A model generated the notes under the pieces. That model did no database searches, was not told the origin of the DNA, and worked only from the letters and a program-made list of their open reading frames with translations. Position numbers and translations under genes: made by a program. From assembly GCF_002918555.1 (NCBI RefSeq), contig NZ_PQMB01000003.1, positions 500,525 through 564,524 of the forward strand: DNA of 64,000 nucleotides. Reading direction: 5' to 3'. Of the stretch, positions 9,581-19,372 are shown in pieces. The stretch's first letter is position 1; each line of letters opens with the position of its first letter. Origin of the DNA: Citrobacter amalonaticus. Its GTDB lineage: Bacteria; Pseudomonadota; Gammaproteobacteria; Enterobacterales; Enterobacteriaceae.

Positions 9581-10937
9581 ACTATCCATAACGTTACGTC
9601 TGACCCTCTCATTTGTCCTCATTCTGACGCTGGTCTGTGCCGGTATTAGCTGGACTTTATACCGGGCGCTGAGCAATGAATTAACGTGGCGAGATGATGT
9701 CACCCTGATTAACAGGGCCGAACAAATCAGACAACTGTTAGCGGATGGCGCTAAAGCGGAAAATCTCCCTCTCTATTTTAATCGTATGATGGATACTCGT
9801 CAGGATATTCTGCTTATCCATTCCCCTGCCGGAGAGCGTATTTCCGTAAACCATACTGGCGTTAATCCAGGCAGGCTGGACTCGCTTTCAGTCCTCAAAG
9901 AACCGACCCTCGAAAAGATTGGCAAAAGCGATATCGCAGGTACGCAGCTTTCAGCAGTGCGGATAGCCGCAGAGAGTCATGGCACGCCGGTGACGATCAC
10001 CGTCGCCAGGCTGGCTTCGGAACGACGGTATATGCTGGAGCAGTACCGATATAACAGTATCTTAATCTCTATTATCGCCATTATCGTCTGTTCTGTTCTT
10101 AGTCCTTTATTGATTAAGAATGGCCTGAAAGCGATAGTCTCCCTGAGCAAGTTAACCGCTAAAATGGACAGCCGCGGGCTTAGCCAGCCATTAAATGAAA
10201 ATACTCTCCCCGTGGAGCTAAAACCATTAGGGAGCGCATTGAATATCATGCGTCAAAAGCTGGCTGAAGATTTTAGGCGACTGAATCAATTTGCTGACGA
10301 TCTGGCGCACGAGTTACGAACCCCCGTAAATATTCTTCTTGGTCATAATCAGGTAACGCTGAGTAAAGAACGAACCGTTGAGGAATACCAGCAGGCTCTG
10401 GCGAACAATATCGAAGAGCTTGAGGGATTGTCTCGCCTGACCGAAAATATTCTGTTCCTGGCGCGAGCAGAACATAACAATATCATGCTAAAAAAAGAGG
10501 CTATTTCTCAGGCTGATTTGATCGGGAGTCTCACTGATTTTCTGGAATATGAAGCGGAAGAAAAGGAGATCGCTTTTACCACTTCATGTGACGGCAATGT
10601 TCAGGCCGACCGGATATTGCTACAAAGAGTATTATTAAATTTGCTCAGTAATGCGATCCGCTACTCACCGAATAACGCCACCATCCATATAGTCACCCAG
10701 TCCGGAGACGGTGAGAAAATCATTGAGATTATCAATCCGGGTGAGCCATTCGCTGCCCCGGATAATTTGTTCAATCGTTTCTGGCGCGGCGATAACGCAC
10801 GTCATTCCCCGGGTTATGGTCTTGGGTTATCGATGGTGAAAGCGATCATGGAATTGCATTCAGGTTCTGTGAGCTACCGCTTTGCCGATGGGAATCATAT
10901 TTTTTCCCTTCGTTTTCCCGCATATCCTCAGGAGTGA
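9561..10937 (+). CDS. hprS: Sensor histidine kinase HprS
   Basis: Membrane sensor paired with HprR. The 458 aa protein has TM1 near residues 13-33, a periplasmic part to about 165, TM2 near 166-186, HAMP, a dimerisation domain with the H-box [12 protein letters not shown] and an HATPase domain with [11 protein letters not shown] and [10 protein letters not shown] cysteine (C177) sits inside TM2 and methionines near 76-77 and 158 in the periplasmic part. E. coli HprS senses oxidants through membrane Cys and periplasmic Met residues, so these are candidate equivalents. The start at 9561 overlaps hprR by 20 bases; an ATG at 9570 is also possible. Confidence 0.88.
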   Translation: MNRMKPELSITLRLTLSFVLILTLVCAGISWTLYRALSNELTWRDDVTLINRAEQIRQLLADGAKAENLPLYFNRMMDTRQDILLIHSPAGERISVNHTGVNPGRLDSLSVLKEPTLEKIGKSDIAGTQLSAVRIAAESHGTPVTITVARLASERRYMLEQYRYNSILISIIAIIVCSVLSPLLIKNGLKAIVSLSKLTAKMDSRGLSQPLNENTLPVELKPLGSALNIMRQKLAEDFRRLNQFADDLAHELRTPVNILLGHNQVTLSKERTVEEYQQALANNIEELEGLSRLTENILFLARAEHNNIMLKKEAISQADLIGSLTDFLEYEAEEKEIAFTTSCDGNVQADRILLQRVLLNLLSNAIRYSPNNATIHIVTQSGDGEKIIEIINPGEPFAAPDNLFNRFWRGDNARHSPGYGLGLSMVKAIMELHSGSVSYRFADGNHIFSLRFPAYPQE

Positions 10938-10975
10938 GTTGCAGACGTCTTTTTTACCCATTATCCTCTGGCGTT

Positions 10976-11473
10976 ATGAAAACCTCCCGTCTCCCTATCG
11001 CCGTCCAGCAAGCCGTAATGCGCAGCCTGCGGGAAAAACTCGCCCTGGCAAACCAAAAGCTTGAACGGCACTACCCGGAACCGAAGCTCGTCTACCAACA
11101 GCGTGGTACCTCAGCGGGGACCGCCTGGCTGGAAAGCTATGAAATCCGCCTCAATCCGGTGCTGCTGATGGAAAATATCGAGGCATTCGTTGAAGAGGTG
11201 GTGCCTCATGAACTGGCGCATTTGCTGGTGTGGAAACACTTTGGAAGAAAAGCCCCCCACGGCAAGGAGTGGAAGTGGATGATGGAGAGCGTGCTGGGCG
11301 TCCCGGCCAGACGAACGCATCAGTTCGAGCTACAGTCCGTACGCCGTAAAACCTTCCCCTACCGTTGCAAGTGTCAGGAACATCAGCTGACCATTCGCCG
11401 CCACAATCGGGTGGTGCGCGGCGAGGCCACCTATCGCTGCATTCGATGTGGCGAAGCGCTGGTTGCCGAATAA
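10976..11473 (+). CDS. sprT: SprT family zinc protein
   Basis: SprT-like protein of 165 aa. The start ATG at 10976 gives [20 protein letters not shown] as in E. coli. It has the metalloprotease-type motif HELAH in [17 protein letters not shown] and a C-terminal zinc ribbon with CKC and CIRCG pairs. The family is named from stationary-phase bolA control in E. coli and is related to eukaryotic SPRTN DNA-protein crosslink protease; the bacterial substrate is not established. It lies 38 bases after hprS and upstream of endA as in E. coli. Confidence 0.93.
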   Translation: MKTSRLPIAVQQAVMRSLREKLALANQKLERHYPEPKLVYQQRGTSAGTAWLESYEIRLNPVLLMENIEAFVEEVVPHELAHLLVWKHFGRKAPHGKEWKWMMESVLGVPARRTHQFELQSVRRKTFPYRCKCQEHQLTIRRHNRVVRGEATYRCIRCGEALVAE

Positions 11474-11567
11474 TTAATTGAACAATCAGGAGTTTTCCTG
11501 ATCTGGCTGATTGCATACCTGAGCAACTTTCGCTACGTTGCGGGCTCGTTTTGACACGGAGTTCGTG

Positions 11568-12275
11568 ATGTACCGTAATATCATTTTTGTCGCTGCGAGT
11601 CTGGCAGCGGTATTTTCAGGCCAGGCACTGGCCGAAGGGATCAACAGTTTCTCACAGGCCAGGAGCGCCGGGGTTAAAATTAATGCCGATGCGCCAGGCG
11701 ATTTCTACTGCGGGTGTAAAATTAACTGGCAGGGGAAAAAAGGGGTCGTGGACCTCGACTCCTGCGGCTACAAAGTGCGTAAAAATGAAAACCGCGCCAG
11801 CAGAATTGAGTGGGAACATGTCGTGCCTGCCTGGCAGTTTGGCCACCAGCGTCAGTGCTGGCAGGATGGCGGCCGAAAAAACTGCGCCAAAGATCCGGTC
11901 TATCGCAAAATGGAAAGCGACATGCATAACCTGCAACCCGCCGTTGGCGAGGTGAATGGCGATCGCGGTAACTTCATGTACAGCCAGTGGAACGGAGGCG
12001 AAGGCCAGTACGGACAGTGCGCCATGAAGGTCAATTTTAAAGAGAAGATCGCGGAACCCCCAGCCCGCGCGCGCGGCGCAATTGCACGCACTTACTTCTA
12101 TATGCGCGACCAGTACAATTTGACCCTTTCCCATCAGCAAACCCAGCTCTTCAACGCCTGGAATAAGACGTATCCGGTCACTGAGTGGGAGTGTGAGCGC
12201 AACGAACGTATTGCAAAGGTGCAGGGAAATCCTAACCCATACGTGCAACGCGCTTGCCAGGCGCAAAAGAGCTAA
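11568..12275 (+). CDS. endA: Periplasmic endonuclease I
   Basis: Non-specific periplasmic DNA endonuclease. The start is the ATG at 11568 ([18 protein letters not shown]), giving 235 aa with a signal peptide ending ALA near residue 22, as in E. coli. The beta-beta-alpha metal motif is visible in [11 protein letters not shown] with the catalytic His, and in [19 protein letters not shown]. Several cysteines (CGCK, CGY, CWQ, CAK) fit periplasmic disulfides. Confidence 0.95.
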   Translation: MYRNIIFVAASLAAVFSGQALAEGINSFSQARSAGVKINADAPGDFYCGCKINWQGKKGVVDLDSCGYKVRKNENRASRIEWEHVVPAWQFGHQRQCWQDGGRKNCAKDPVYRKMESDMHNLQPAVGEVNGDRGNFMYSQWNGGEGQYGQCAMKVNFKEKIAEPPARARGAIARTYFYMRDQYNLTLSHQQTQLFNAWNKTYPVTEWECERNERIAKVQGNPNPYVQRACQAQKS

Positions 12276-12304
12276 CCTACACTAGCGAGATTCATTTTTA
12301 ACCT

Positions 12305-12328
12305 CCCCACGCTCACCCGTGCGTGGGG
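12305..12328. repeat. Hairpin between endA and rsmE
   Basis: CCCCACGC and GCGTGGGG form a perfect 8-bp GC-rich stem with an 8-base loop, 22 bases before rsmE. No T-run follows on either strand, so it is not a canonical terminator; it may be an mRNA stability or partial termination element. Confidence 0.45.
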
Positions 12329-12349
12329 ATATGACGCGGATTTTTAACT

Positions 12350-13081
12350 ATGCGCATTCCCCGCATTTTCCACCCCGAACCCATCACCTCCGGCAGCCAG
12401 ATTGCGCTGTGCGAAGACGCCGCCAATCATATCGGTCGCGTACTGCGTATGGGGCCAGGTCAGGCGCTGCAACTGTTTGACGGCAGTAATCAGGTATTTG
12501 ATGCTGAAATCACCAGCGCCACCAAAAAAAGCGTAGAAGTGAAAGTGCTCAACGGCGAAACAGACGATCGTGAATCCCCGTTGCACATTCACCTCGGCCA
12601 GGTGGTGTCGCGTGGGGAAAAAATGGAGTTCACGATCCAGAAATCGATCGAACTGGGTGTAAGCCTCATTACGCCACTTTTTTCTGAGCGCTGCGGCGTT
12701 AAACTGGATAATGAGCGTCTGAACAAAAAGCGCCAGCAGTGGCAGAAAATCGCTATCGCGGCCTGTGAACAGTGCGGTCGTAACCGCGTGCCGGAAATCC
12801 GCCCGGCAATGGATCTCGAAGCCTGGTGCGCAGAGCAGGATGAAGGGGTGAAGCTGAATCTCCACCCCGCTGCCCACGCCAGTATCAATACATTGCCGCT
12901 GCCGGTAGAACGTATTCGTCTGTTGATTGGCCCGGAAGGCGGCCTCTCTGCAGATGAAATTGCCATGACCGCACGCTACCAGTTTACTGATATCCTGTTA
13001 GGACCTCGCGTTCTGCGTACTGAGACAACTGCGCTCACCGCCATTACCGCGCTGCAGGTGCGTTTTGGCGATCTGGGCTAA
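12350..13081 (+). CDS. rsmE: 16S rRNA m3U1498 methyltransferase
   Basis: SPOUT-family methyltransferase that N3-methylates U1498 of 16S rRNA with SAM. The 243 aa protein has the N-terminal PUA-like part ([10 protein letters not shown]) and a C-terminal knotted SPOUT domain with [13 protein letters not shown] near 192-204 and [15 protein letters not shown] near 217-231. Length and order (endA-rsmE-gshB) match E. coli. gshB follows after 12 bases, so the two are probably co-transcribed. Confidence 0.96.
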   Translation: MRIPRIFHPEPITSGSQIALCEDAANHIGRVLRMGPGQALQLFDGSNQVFDAEITSATKKSVEVKVLNGETDDRESPLHIHLGQVVSRGEKMEFTIQKSIELGVSLITPLFSERCGVKLDNERLNKKRQQWQKIAIAACEQCGRNRVPEIRPAMDLEAWCAEQDEGVKLNLHPAAHASINTLPLPVERIRLLIGPEGGLSADEIAMTARYQFTDILLGPRVLRTETTALTAITALQVRFGDLG

Positions 13082-13093
13082 CGGAGAAGAATA

Positions 13094-14041
13094 ATGATCA
13101 AGCTCGGCATCGTGATGGATCCCATCACAAGCATCAATATCAAGAAAGATTCCAGCTTCGCTATGCTACTGGAAGCGCAACGTCGTGGTTACGAACTTCA
13201 TTATATGGAGATGGCCGATCTTTATCTGATCAATGGTGAAGCCCGCGCCCGCACGCGCACTTTGAGCGTGGAGCAGAACTATGACAAATGGTACGAATTT
13301 ACCGCTGAACAGGATCTGCCGCTGGCCGACCTCGACGTTATTCTGATGCGTAAAGATCCGCCGTTTGACACCGAGTTCATCTACGCCACCTACATTCTGG
13401 AACGCGCAGAAGAGAAAGGCACGCTTATCGTCAACAAGCCGCAGAGCCTGCGTGACTGTAACGAAAAACTGTTCACCGCCTGGTTCTCTGACCTGACGCC
13501 GGAAACGCTGGTTACCCGCAACAAAGCGCAGCTGAAGGCCTTCTGGCAGAAGCACAGCGACATCATCCTCAAGCCGCTGGACGGTATGGGCGGCGCGTCC
13601 ATCTTCCGCGTGAAGGAAGGCGACCCAAACCTCGGCGTGATTGCCGAAACGCTGACCGGACATGGTACCCGTTACTGCATGGCGCAGAACTATCTGCCGG
13701 CGATTAAAGACGGCGACAAGCGCGTACTGGTCGTGGATGGCGAGCCGGTGCCGTACTGCCTGGCGCGTATCCCGCAGGGTGGCGAAACCCGTGGCAACCT
13801 GGCCGCCGGTGGGCGCGGTGAACCACGTCCGTTAACCGACAGCGACCTGGAAATCGCCCGCCGCATTGGGCCGACGCTGAAAGCCAAAGGTCTGATCTTT
13901 GTGGGTCTGGATATCATCGGCGATCGTCTGACCGAGATTAACGTCACCAGCCCAACCTGTATTCGCGAGATTGAAGCGGAGTTCCCTGTCTCCATTACCG
14001 GAATGCTGATGGACGCCATTGAGGCTCGTCTGCAAAAGTAA
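13094..14041 (+). CDS. gshB: Glutathione synthetase
   Basis: ATP-grasp ligase joining gamma-glutamylcysteine and glycine, the last step of glutathione synthesis. The 315 aa protein starts MIKLGIVMDPITSINIKKDS and carries DIILKPLDGMGGASIFRV near 155-172, a glycine-rich loop at GGETRGNLAAGGRGE near 226-240, and the metal site DRLTEINVTSPT near 276. Its product is a substrate of Gss at 47.7 kb. A REP sequence follows. Confidence 0.97.
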   Translation: MIKLGIVMDPITSINIKKDSSFAMLLEAQRRGYELHYMEMADLYLINGEARARTRTLSVEQNYDKWYEFTAEQDLPLADLDVILMRKDPPFDTEFIYATYILERAEEKGTLIVNKPQSLRDCNEKLFTAWFSDLTPETLVTRNKAQLKAFWQKHSDIILKPLDGMGGASIFRVKEGDPNLGVIAETLTGHGTRYCMAQNYLPAIKDGDKRVLVVDGEPVPYCLARIPQGGETRGNLAAGGRGEPRPLTDSDLEIARRIGPTLKAKGLIFVGLDIIGDRLTEINVTSPTCIREIEAEFPVSITGMLMDAIEARLQK

Positions 14042-14067
14042 AGCGCCAGGAATGCGCAGAATCGCAG

Positions 14068-14095
14068 GCCGGATAAGGCAAAGTCGCTATCCGGC
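14068..14095. repeat. REP element
   Basis: GCCGGATA and TATCCGGC pair around a 12-base middle, the typical enterobacterial REP core, in the gshB-yqgE gap. Confidence 0.8.
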
Positions 14096-14215
14096 AAAGA
14101 CGTTTAATCGTCACCGGCGGGAGGGAACCCGCTAAGACTGAGAGTGACAGCACCATCGTTTCACCGCATACTGCACATTGTTGCTTTTTTGAACCAGGAA
14201 ACAGAACCTCTGACA

Positions 14216-14779
14216 ATGAATTTACAGCATCACTTTCTTATTGCCATGCCTGCTCTCCAGGATCCGATTTTCCGCCGCTCCGTGGTGTACATTTGCGAAC
14301 ATAATGAAGATGGCGCGATGGGAATTATTGTTAATAAGCCCCTGGAAAATCTACAAATTGAAGGGATTCTGGAAAAGCTGAAGATTACCCCCGAACCGCG
14401 CGATCCGGCGATTCGTCTGGATAAAGCAGTGATGCTCGGCGGCCCGCTGGCGGATGACCGTGGATTTATTCTGCATACCCCGCCCTCTCGTTTCTCATCC
14501 AGTATTCGCATTTCGGATAACACCGTGATCACCACCTCCCGCGATGTGCTTGAAACTATCGGTACACAGGAGCAGCCCTCTGAAGTACTGGTGGCGTTGG
14601 GCTACGCCTCATGGGATAAAGGCCAGCTGGAACAGGAACTGTTGGATAACGCCTGGCTCACTGCGCCAGCCGATCTCAACATCCTGTTCAAAACGCCGAT
14701 TGCCGACCGCTGGCGCGAGGCCGCTAAACTGATCGGCATTGATATTCTGACCATGCCGAGCGTGGCGGGACATGCCTGA
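14216..14779 (+). CDS. yqgE: YqgE, DUF179/AlgH family protein
   Basis: Conserved 187 aa cytosolic protein of the AlgH/YqgE family with unknown biochemical function. The start at 14216 gives [19 protein letters not shown]; upstream in-frame codons are rejected by comparison with E. coli. Family motifs: [11 protein letters not shown] near 34-44, [13 protein letters not shown] near 74-86 and [15 protein letters not shown] near 125-139. Its stop overlaps the ruvX start (TGATG), so the two are translationally coupled, as in most gammaproteobacteria. Confidence 0.94.
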   Translation: MNLQHHFLIAMPALQDPIFRRSVVYICEHNEDGAMGIIVNKPLENLQIEGILEKLKITPEPRDPAIRLDKAVMLGGPLADDRGFILHTPPSRFSSSIRISDNTVITTSRDVLETIGTQEQPSEVLVALGYASWDKGQLEQELLDNAWLTAPADLNILFKTPIADRWREAAKLIGIDILTMPSVAGHA

Positions 14780-15195
14780 TGAGTGAAACATTACTGGCTT
14801 TTGATTTTGGCACCAAAAGTATTGGCGTGGCCATTGGTCAGCGGGTTACCGGCACTGCGCGTCCCTTGCCCGCTCTTAAGGCGCAGGATGGTACACCCGA
14901 CTGGAACCTCATTGAACGGCTGCTTAAAGAGTGGCAACCGGACGAGATCATTGTCGGCCTGCCGTTAAATATGGACGGCACCGAACAGCCGCTGACTGTC
15001 CGCGCGCGTAAGTTCGCCAACCGCATTCACGGTCGTTTTGGCGTGCCGGTCACGCTGCATGATGAACGTCTCAGCACCGTTGAAGCCCGCTCCGGCCTGT
15101 TTGAGCAGGGCGGATATCGCGCGCTCAACAAAGGCAGGATTGACTCTGCCTCTGCGGTTATCATCCTCAAAAGCTACTTCGAACAGGGCTACTAA
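14779..15195 (+). CDS. ruvX: RuvX/YqgF, Holliday-junction-resolvase-like nuclease
   Basis: RNase H-fold protein of 138 aa, essential in E. coli and implicated in pre-16S rRNA 5' maturation; originally predicted as a Holliday junction resolvase. Acidic active-site residues are visible: D9 in [14 protein letters not shown], the central glutamate/aspartate in [10 protein letters not shown] and D in [12 protein letters not shown]. It starts inside the yqgE stop codon. A clear terminator follows, so yqgE-ruvX forms a unit. Confidence 0.94.
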   Translation: MSETLLAFDFGTKSIGVAIGQRVTGTARPLPALKAQDGTPDWNLIERLLKEWQPDEIIVGLPLNMDGTEQPLTVRARKFANRIHGRFGVPVTLHDERLSTVEARSGLFEQGGYRALNKGRIDSASAVIILKSYFEQGY

Positions 15196-15218
15196 CCCCC
15201 CCTTCAGGCTAATCCTTC

Positions 15219-15250
15219 GATCCTGCTCACAGTTCACAGCAGGATCTTTT
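15219..15250 (+). terminator. ruvX terminator
   Basis: GATCCTGCT and AGCAGGATC form a perfect 9-bp stem followed by TTTT. Confidence 0.85.
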
Positions 15251-15307
15251 GCAATTCAGGGAATGTTTCTATAAAAGAAACATATGATGAAGCGCATGAG
15301 GTCGTTC

Positions 15308-15343
15308 CCCTTATCAGACAGATTCTCTGTCCCCTGATAAGGG
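15308..15343. repeat. Inverted repeat downstream of the IclR-type gene
   Basis: CCCTTATCAG and CTGATAAGGG are perfect 10-bp arms 16 bases apart, 22 bases past the stop of the IclR-type gene. Without a T-run on the minus strand it may be a weak terminator for that gene or mark an insertion boundary. Confidence 0.5.
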
Positions 15344-15364
15344 CTGACGTTACTACCCGTAATG

Positions 15365-16051
15365 CTATTGAGTGATGCGCTGGTTCAGCGACTTAAGCTC
15401 TGCTAAACGTGCCGCGACGATGACGTCGTCAACCTGCCACATCCCGGCAAAGGCCAGCGCCGCAGAGTGTGCACCCAGCGGCTGCGCCATTGAGACTTCA
15501 CCGTCGGCGTGGTGCCAGACAACGTGCCCCTGGCGACGCTGCTGTTCGACGTGAGGCGCCAGGTTGAGCCACTGTTCCGGCGTAAAACGCTTTACAAGAG
15601 ACTCATCGCTTTCCGCCGCCAGTAGCGCCATGCCGATAACGGATTGCCAGGCGGGGAGCATATGAAATCCGGCCAGCGCCTGACTTATCTGCGCTCCGGG
15701 TCTGGAGTGATAGATATAGATTACCTGGTCTTCCCAGAGTACTCCCAGCGCGACCACGATATCTTTCGGCGCGTAGTGCTCGAGTAGAGGCAAAGCGTGG
15801 GAGAAAAGCGCCGAGCCACGAATGGCCTGAGCAGCAAGAGCGTGAATGCCCGGCCCCGGCAGGTAGCGACGATGTTCATCCTGCATGGTCAGTCCGATGG
15901 AGGCCATCGTCATCAGCAGTCGGTTCACCCGCGTGGTGTTGATGCCCATCAGCCGGGCCAGTTCGCGACAGCCAATAGCACGTCCGCTGGAGACCAGATA
16001 TTGCAGACAGCGGATGCCATCTATCAGACTTTGATTCGGTTGGGATGACAT
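15365..16051 (-). CDS. IclR-family transcriptional regulator
   Basis: Predicted DNA-binding regulator of 228 aa. The N-terminal winged helix spans about residues 5-65 (SLIDGIRCLQYLVSSG, then CRELARLMGINTTRVNRLL as the recognition helices), followed by an effector-binding domain with LGVLWEDQVIYIYHSRPG and a shortened C-terminus. It is slightly shorter than typical IclR proteins (about 250 aa). It is divergent from the oxidoreductase gene, 68 bases apart, which suggests it controls that gene. This pair is absent at this site in E. coli. The specific ligand cannot be read from sequence. Confidence 0.85.
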   Translation of the reverse strand: MSSQPNQSLIDGIRCLQYLVSSGRAIGCRELARLMGINTTRVNRLLMTMASIGLTMQDEHRRYLPGPGIHALAAQAIRGSALFSHALPLLEHYAPKDIVVALGVLWEDQVIYIYHSRPGAQISQALAGFHMLPAWQSVIGMALLAAESDESLVKRFTPEQWLNLAPHVEQQRRQGHVVWHHADGEVSMAQPLGAHSAALAFAGMWQVDDVIVAARLAELKSLNQRITQ

Positions 16052-16119
16052 GCGCAGTGGCTTCGCTTTAGCTTCAACAGGTTTTCAATTTTACCGCCAG
16101 TTCCGAAGGATACAAGGCT

Positions 16120-18378
16120 ATGCAACGCTTTACTCAATGTGACTCAAGAACATTCCCTTCCCGGACCCTGCACGCCGATCTCGTCGTCGCTGGCGGCGGA
16201 CTTGCCGGGCTTTGTGCCGCACTGGCTGCGGCACGGGATGGCCTGCAGGTCATTCTGGTGCAGGATCGTCCCGTCCTCGGAGGGAACGCCTCCAGCGAGG
16301 TCCGTTTGTGGGCCAACGGCGCAACCTCGCATATGGGGAACAACAATCGCTGGGCGCGCGAAGGCGGCATCATGGGCGAAATCATGGAAGAGAACCTGTG
16401 GCGCAACAAAGAGGGCAACCCGATAATGTTCGATCTGCTGCTGCTGGATATGGCCAAAAGCCAGCCCGGGCTAACCTTATTGCTCAATACCGCGGTGTAC
16501 GAGGTGGAAAAACAGCAGCAGCGTATTCACCAGGTCAAAGCCTTCAATGCCATCAATGAAACTTTCTACACCCTGTCAGCCCGTCAGTTCTGCGATGCCA
16601 CCGGTGACGGCGTGCTCGGTTATCTGGCAGGCGCAGAGTTTCGCGAAGGCGCAGAAGAGCCGGAAGAACTGGACGAAAAAATGGCCCCCGGCGAACACTT
16701 CGGTCACAAGCTTGGTCATTCCATCTATTTTTACACCAAAACGACGGCCAATCCGGTGACGTTCGTCCCCCCTTCTTTCGCGCTCGACGATATCACCACA
16801 ATCCCGCGTTATAAGCGCCTGACCTCCACCCTGAACGGTTGCGATCTGTGGTGGCTGGAGTGGGGTGGCCGTCTCGACACGGTTTATGAAAGCGAGACGA
16901 TCAAATGGGAACTGTGGAAGATCGTCTGGGGCGTCTGGGATCACATCAAGAACTCCGGCGAATTCCCCGAAGCAGAGAAGATGACCATTGAATGGGTTGG
17001 CGCAATCCCCGGCAAGCGGGAAAGCCGCCGTTTTATGGGCGACCATCTGCTGTGCCAGCAGGATATTATCGGGCAACGGGATCACTACGATGCCGTAGGC
17101 TATGGCGGCTGGTCCATCGACCTGCATCCGGCGGACGGCGTCTACAGCACCCATGACAGCTGCCGCCAGTTCCACAGCAAAGGCACTTACACTATTCCGC
17201 TACGCAGTCTCTATAGCCGCTCGCTGGATAACCTGTTTCTCACCGGACGTCTGATTTCCGCCTCTCACGTCGCCTTTGGCAGCGCCCGGGTTATGTGCAC
17301 CTGTGGACTTCTTGGCGAGGTTGTCGGACGGGCTGCGGCATTATGCCACCAGCAGCAGCTGACGCCGCAGGCGCTTGCCAGCCACGACCACGTGACTCGT
17401 CTGCAACAGCATCTGCAGGCAAACGGCTGCTACATACCTCGCCAGTGGCTGGACGATCCGGCGCTGGGGGCTACCGTCACCACCAGCAGCGAGTACATGA
17501 TTTCGACCCTTCCCCCAAACGGCCAATGGCTCCCGCTGGGTGAGCGGATGGCGCTACTGCTTCCCGTAAAGGCGGGAGACAAGCTGCCAGCAATGTCCTT
17601 CCAACTGCGTGCCGACACGCCACAATCGTTCACCGTTTCGCTGCTCGGCGCGGACAAAGCAGGTAACTTTACTCCGGAGCAGCACTATGCAGAATGCGCA
17701 ATTGAGGTACACGGCAGCGGGGAATATCGTTGCGCTTTCGACTGGCTTTGCGATCGCGATCGGTATGTGTTCATTGCCTTTCCCGTCCTGAGCGACGTTG
17801 AGATTGCCCTGACCGACACGCATCTGCCCGGCATCATGACCGTGTTTAACAGTCTGAACGCCCGGGTGGCAAAACATACCCGCCAGTTACCTGACGCCGA
17901 TTACGGGGTCGATGCCTTTGATTTCTGGCTGCCACGCCGTCATCCACATCAGGTAATGCCGGCCCTGCGCCTGGACACACCGCTGAACTGCTTTAGCCGC
18001 AACAATCTGTTGAACGGTCGTTTGCGTCCGGAACAACAGGCAAACGGCTGGGTTCCGGATGTAAATGACGTTCAGCCTGTCGCCATCTGGCGCTGGAACG
18101 CGCCAAAAACCGTGCGCAGCCTGACGCTGGTGCAGGACAACGACTTTGACAACGCGATGGAAACGGTACAAATGGGCCACCCTCGCGCCGTGACGCCTCA
18201 CTGCATTACACACTACCGTCTGTGGGGCGATAACGCGCTGCTTGCCGAGGTGACTAACAACCGTCACTCCGTATGTCAGCACCGTTTTGCTCACCCACAG
18301 CAGTTTAGCGAGATCCGCCTGGAAATCGTCGCCACCGCCGGGGCATTACCCGCCGTTTATTCGCTCAACATTCGCTAA
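16120..18378 (+). CDS. FAD-dependent oxidoreductase (FAD_oxidored family)
   Basis: Large 752 aa flavoprotein. The dinucleotide-binding motif GGGLAG sits at residues 25-30 inside ADLVVAGGGLAGLCAALAAA, followed by VLGGNASSEVRLWANG and GDGVLGYLAGAEFREGAEE, typical of the PF12831 FAD-dependent oxidoreductase family. LFLTGRLISASHVAFGSARV near 370-390 is the second FAD-contact region. The C-terminal 300 residues are probably a non-catalytic beta-rich domain. Substrate unknown; relatives are often found with carbohydrate or sugar-acid genes. No signal peptide. Its stop overlaps that of the convergent yggR gene by 4 bases, showing tight insertion into the backbone. Confidence 0.85.
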   Translation: MQRFTQCDSRTFPSRTLHADLVVAGGGLAGLCAALAAARDGLQVILVQDRPVLGGNASSEVRLWANGATSHMGNNNRWAREGGIMGEIMEENLWRNKEGNPIMFDLLLLDMAKSQPGLTLLLNTAVYEVEKQQQRIHQVKAFNAINETFYTLSARQFCDATGDGVLGYLAGAEFREGAEEPEELDEKMAPGEHFGHKLGHSIYFYTKTTANPVTFVPPSFALDDITTIPRYKRLTSTLNGCDLWWLEWGGRLDTVYESETIKWELWKIVWGVWDHIKNSGEFPEAEKMTIEWVGAIPGKRESRRFMGDHLLCQQDIIGQRDHYDAVGYGGWSIDLHPADGVYSTHDSCRQFHSKGTYTIPLRSLYSRSLDNLFLTGRLISASHVAFGSARVMCTCGLLGEVVGRAAALCHQQQLTPQALASHDHVTRLQQHLQANGCYIPRQWLDDPALGATVTTSSEYMISTLPPNGQWLPLGERMALLLPVKAGDKLPAMSFQLRADTPQSFTVSLLGADKAGNFTPEQHYAECAIEVHGSGEYRCAFDWLCDRDRYVFIAFPVLSDVEIALTDTHLPGIMTVFNSLNARVAKHTRQLPDADYGVDAFDFWLPRRHPHQVMPALRLDTPLNCFSRNNLLNGRLRPEQQANGWVPDVNDVQPVAIWRWNAPKTVRSLTLVQDNDFDNAMETVQMGHPRAVTPHCITHYRLWGDNALLAEVTNNRHSVCQHRFAHPQQFSEIRLEIVATAGALPAVYSLNIR

Positions 18379-19355
18379 AGCCGGCCCTGGGCCTGCCGCT
18401 GTTGCAGGCTCCGGGCAAAGCTCATCATCCCCACCTGCTGTCCGGTCTGGATCACCTGGGGTAGCTGGTGGCTTTTCCCTTCGCGGATCAGGTTTCCTGC
18501 CGCTGGCGTATTGATCAGTAATTCAAACAGCGCCACGCGCCCGTCCTGTTTATCACGCTCCAGTTTTTGCGAAATGACCGCCCGCAGGCTGCCCGCCAGC
18601 TGGCTGCGCACCGGATCTTTTTCCTGCGCGGGAAAGGTATCCACCAGCCGCTCCACCGCCTGCGCCGCACCGCGCGTATGGAGCGTTGCCAGCACCAGAT
18701 GCCCCGTTTCCGCTGCCGTCAGCGCAAGGCGGATCGTCTCGCTGTCGCGCAGTTCGCCCAGCAGAATCACATCCGGATCTTCACGCAGAGCCGCCCGTAA
18801 CCCTGCGGCAAACGAGGAACAATGCACGCCGATTTCACGCTGCTGGATCAGACAGCGCTGGCTGGTATAAAGGTATTCAATGGGATCTTCCAGCGTCAGG
18901 ATATGCCCATCAATATGTTGGTTGAGATAGCCGACCATGGCCGCCAGAGTGGTGGATTTGCCGCTGCCGGTTGCGCCAGTCACCAGAATCAGCCCGTTCT
19001 CGCAGGCGAGCAAATCGGGCAACGCCGAAGGGGTTTGTAGCTCCTCAAGCGCAGGACAACTGACCGGGAGCAGCCGTAGCGCCAGCGACGTTCCCTGGCG
19101 TTGGGCAAACGCACTGGCTCGCAGACGCAGGTTGCCGGTCAGAGAAACCGCAAAATCAATTTGCCCATGCCTTCGTAACGCGGCCCGCTGCGCGTCGTCA
19201 AGCCATTGCCTCAGTAATGCGTCAACATCGGGAACGACGATTGGCGCAAGTTCCATTCCTCCCCGTTTTCGCCATCGCGCAGGCCATGCATTGCTCAGGT
19301 GTAGATCCGAGACGTTATGCTTTACACTAAGGGCCACAATTTCTTCCATATTCAT
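18375..19355 (-). CDS. yggR: PilT-like ATPase YggR
   Basis: Type II secretion/pilus retraction ATPase homologue of 326 aa. The start at 19355 gives MNMEEIVALSVKHNVSDLHL, as in E. coli, and is preceded by a GAGGA site. Walker A GATGSGKSTTLAAM near 127-140, the Asp box LTLEDPIEYLY, Walker B-like DPDVILLGELRD and the His box TGHLVLATLHTRGAAQ are all present, so the ATPase looks intact. No pilus genes are nearby, so its role remains uncertain. It starts only 17 bases from the divergent yggS. Confidence 0.93.
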   Translation of the reverse strand: MNMEEIVALSVKHNVSDLHLSNAWPARWRKRGGMELAPIVVPDVDALLRQWLDDAQRAALRRHGQIDFAVSLTGNLRLRASAFAQRQGTSLALRLLPVSCPALEELQTPSALPDLLACENGLILVTGATGSGKSTTLAAMVGYLNQHIDGHILTLEDPIEYLYTSQRCLIQQREIGVHCSSFAAGLRAALREDPDVILLGELRDSETIRLALTAAETGHLVLATLHTRGAAQAVERLVDTFPAQEKDPVRSQLAGSLRAVISQKLERDKQDGRVALFELLINTPAAGNLIREGKSHQLPQVIQTGQQVGMMSFARSLQQRQAQGRL

Positions 19356-19372
19356 ACAAACATCCTCGGAAA

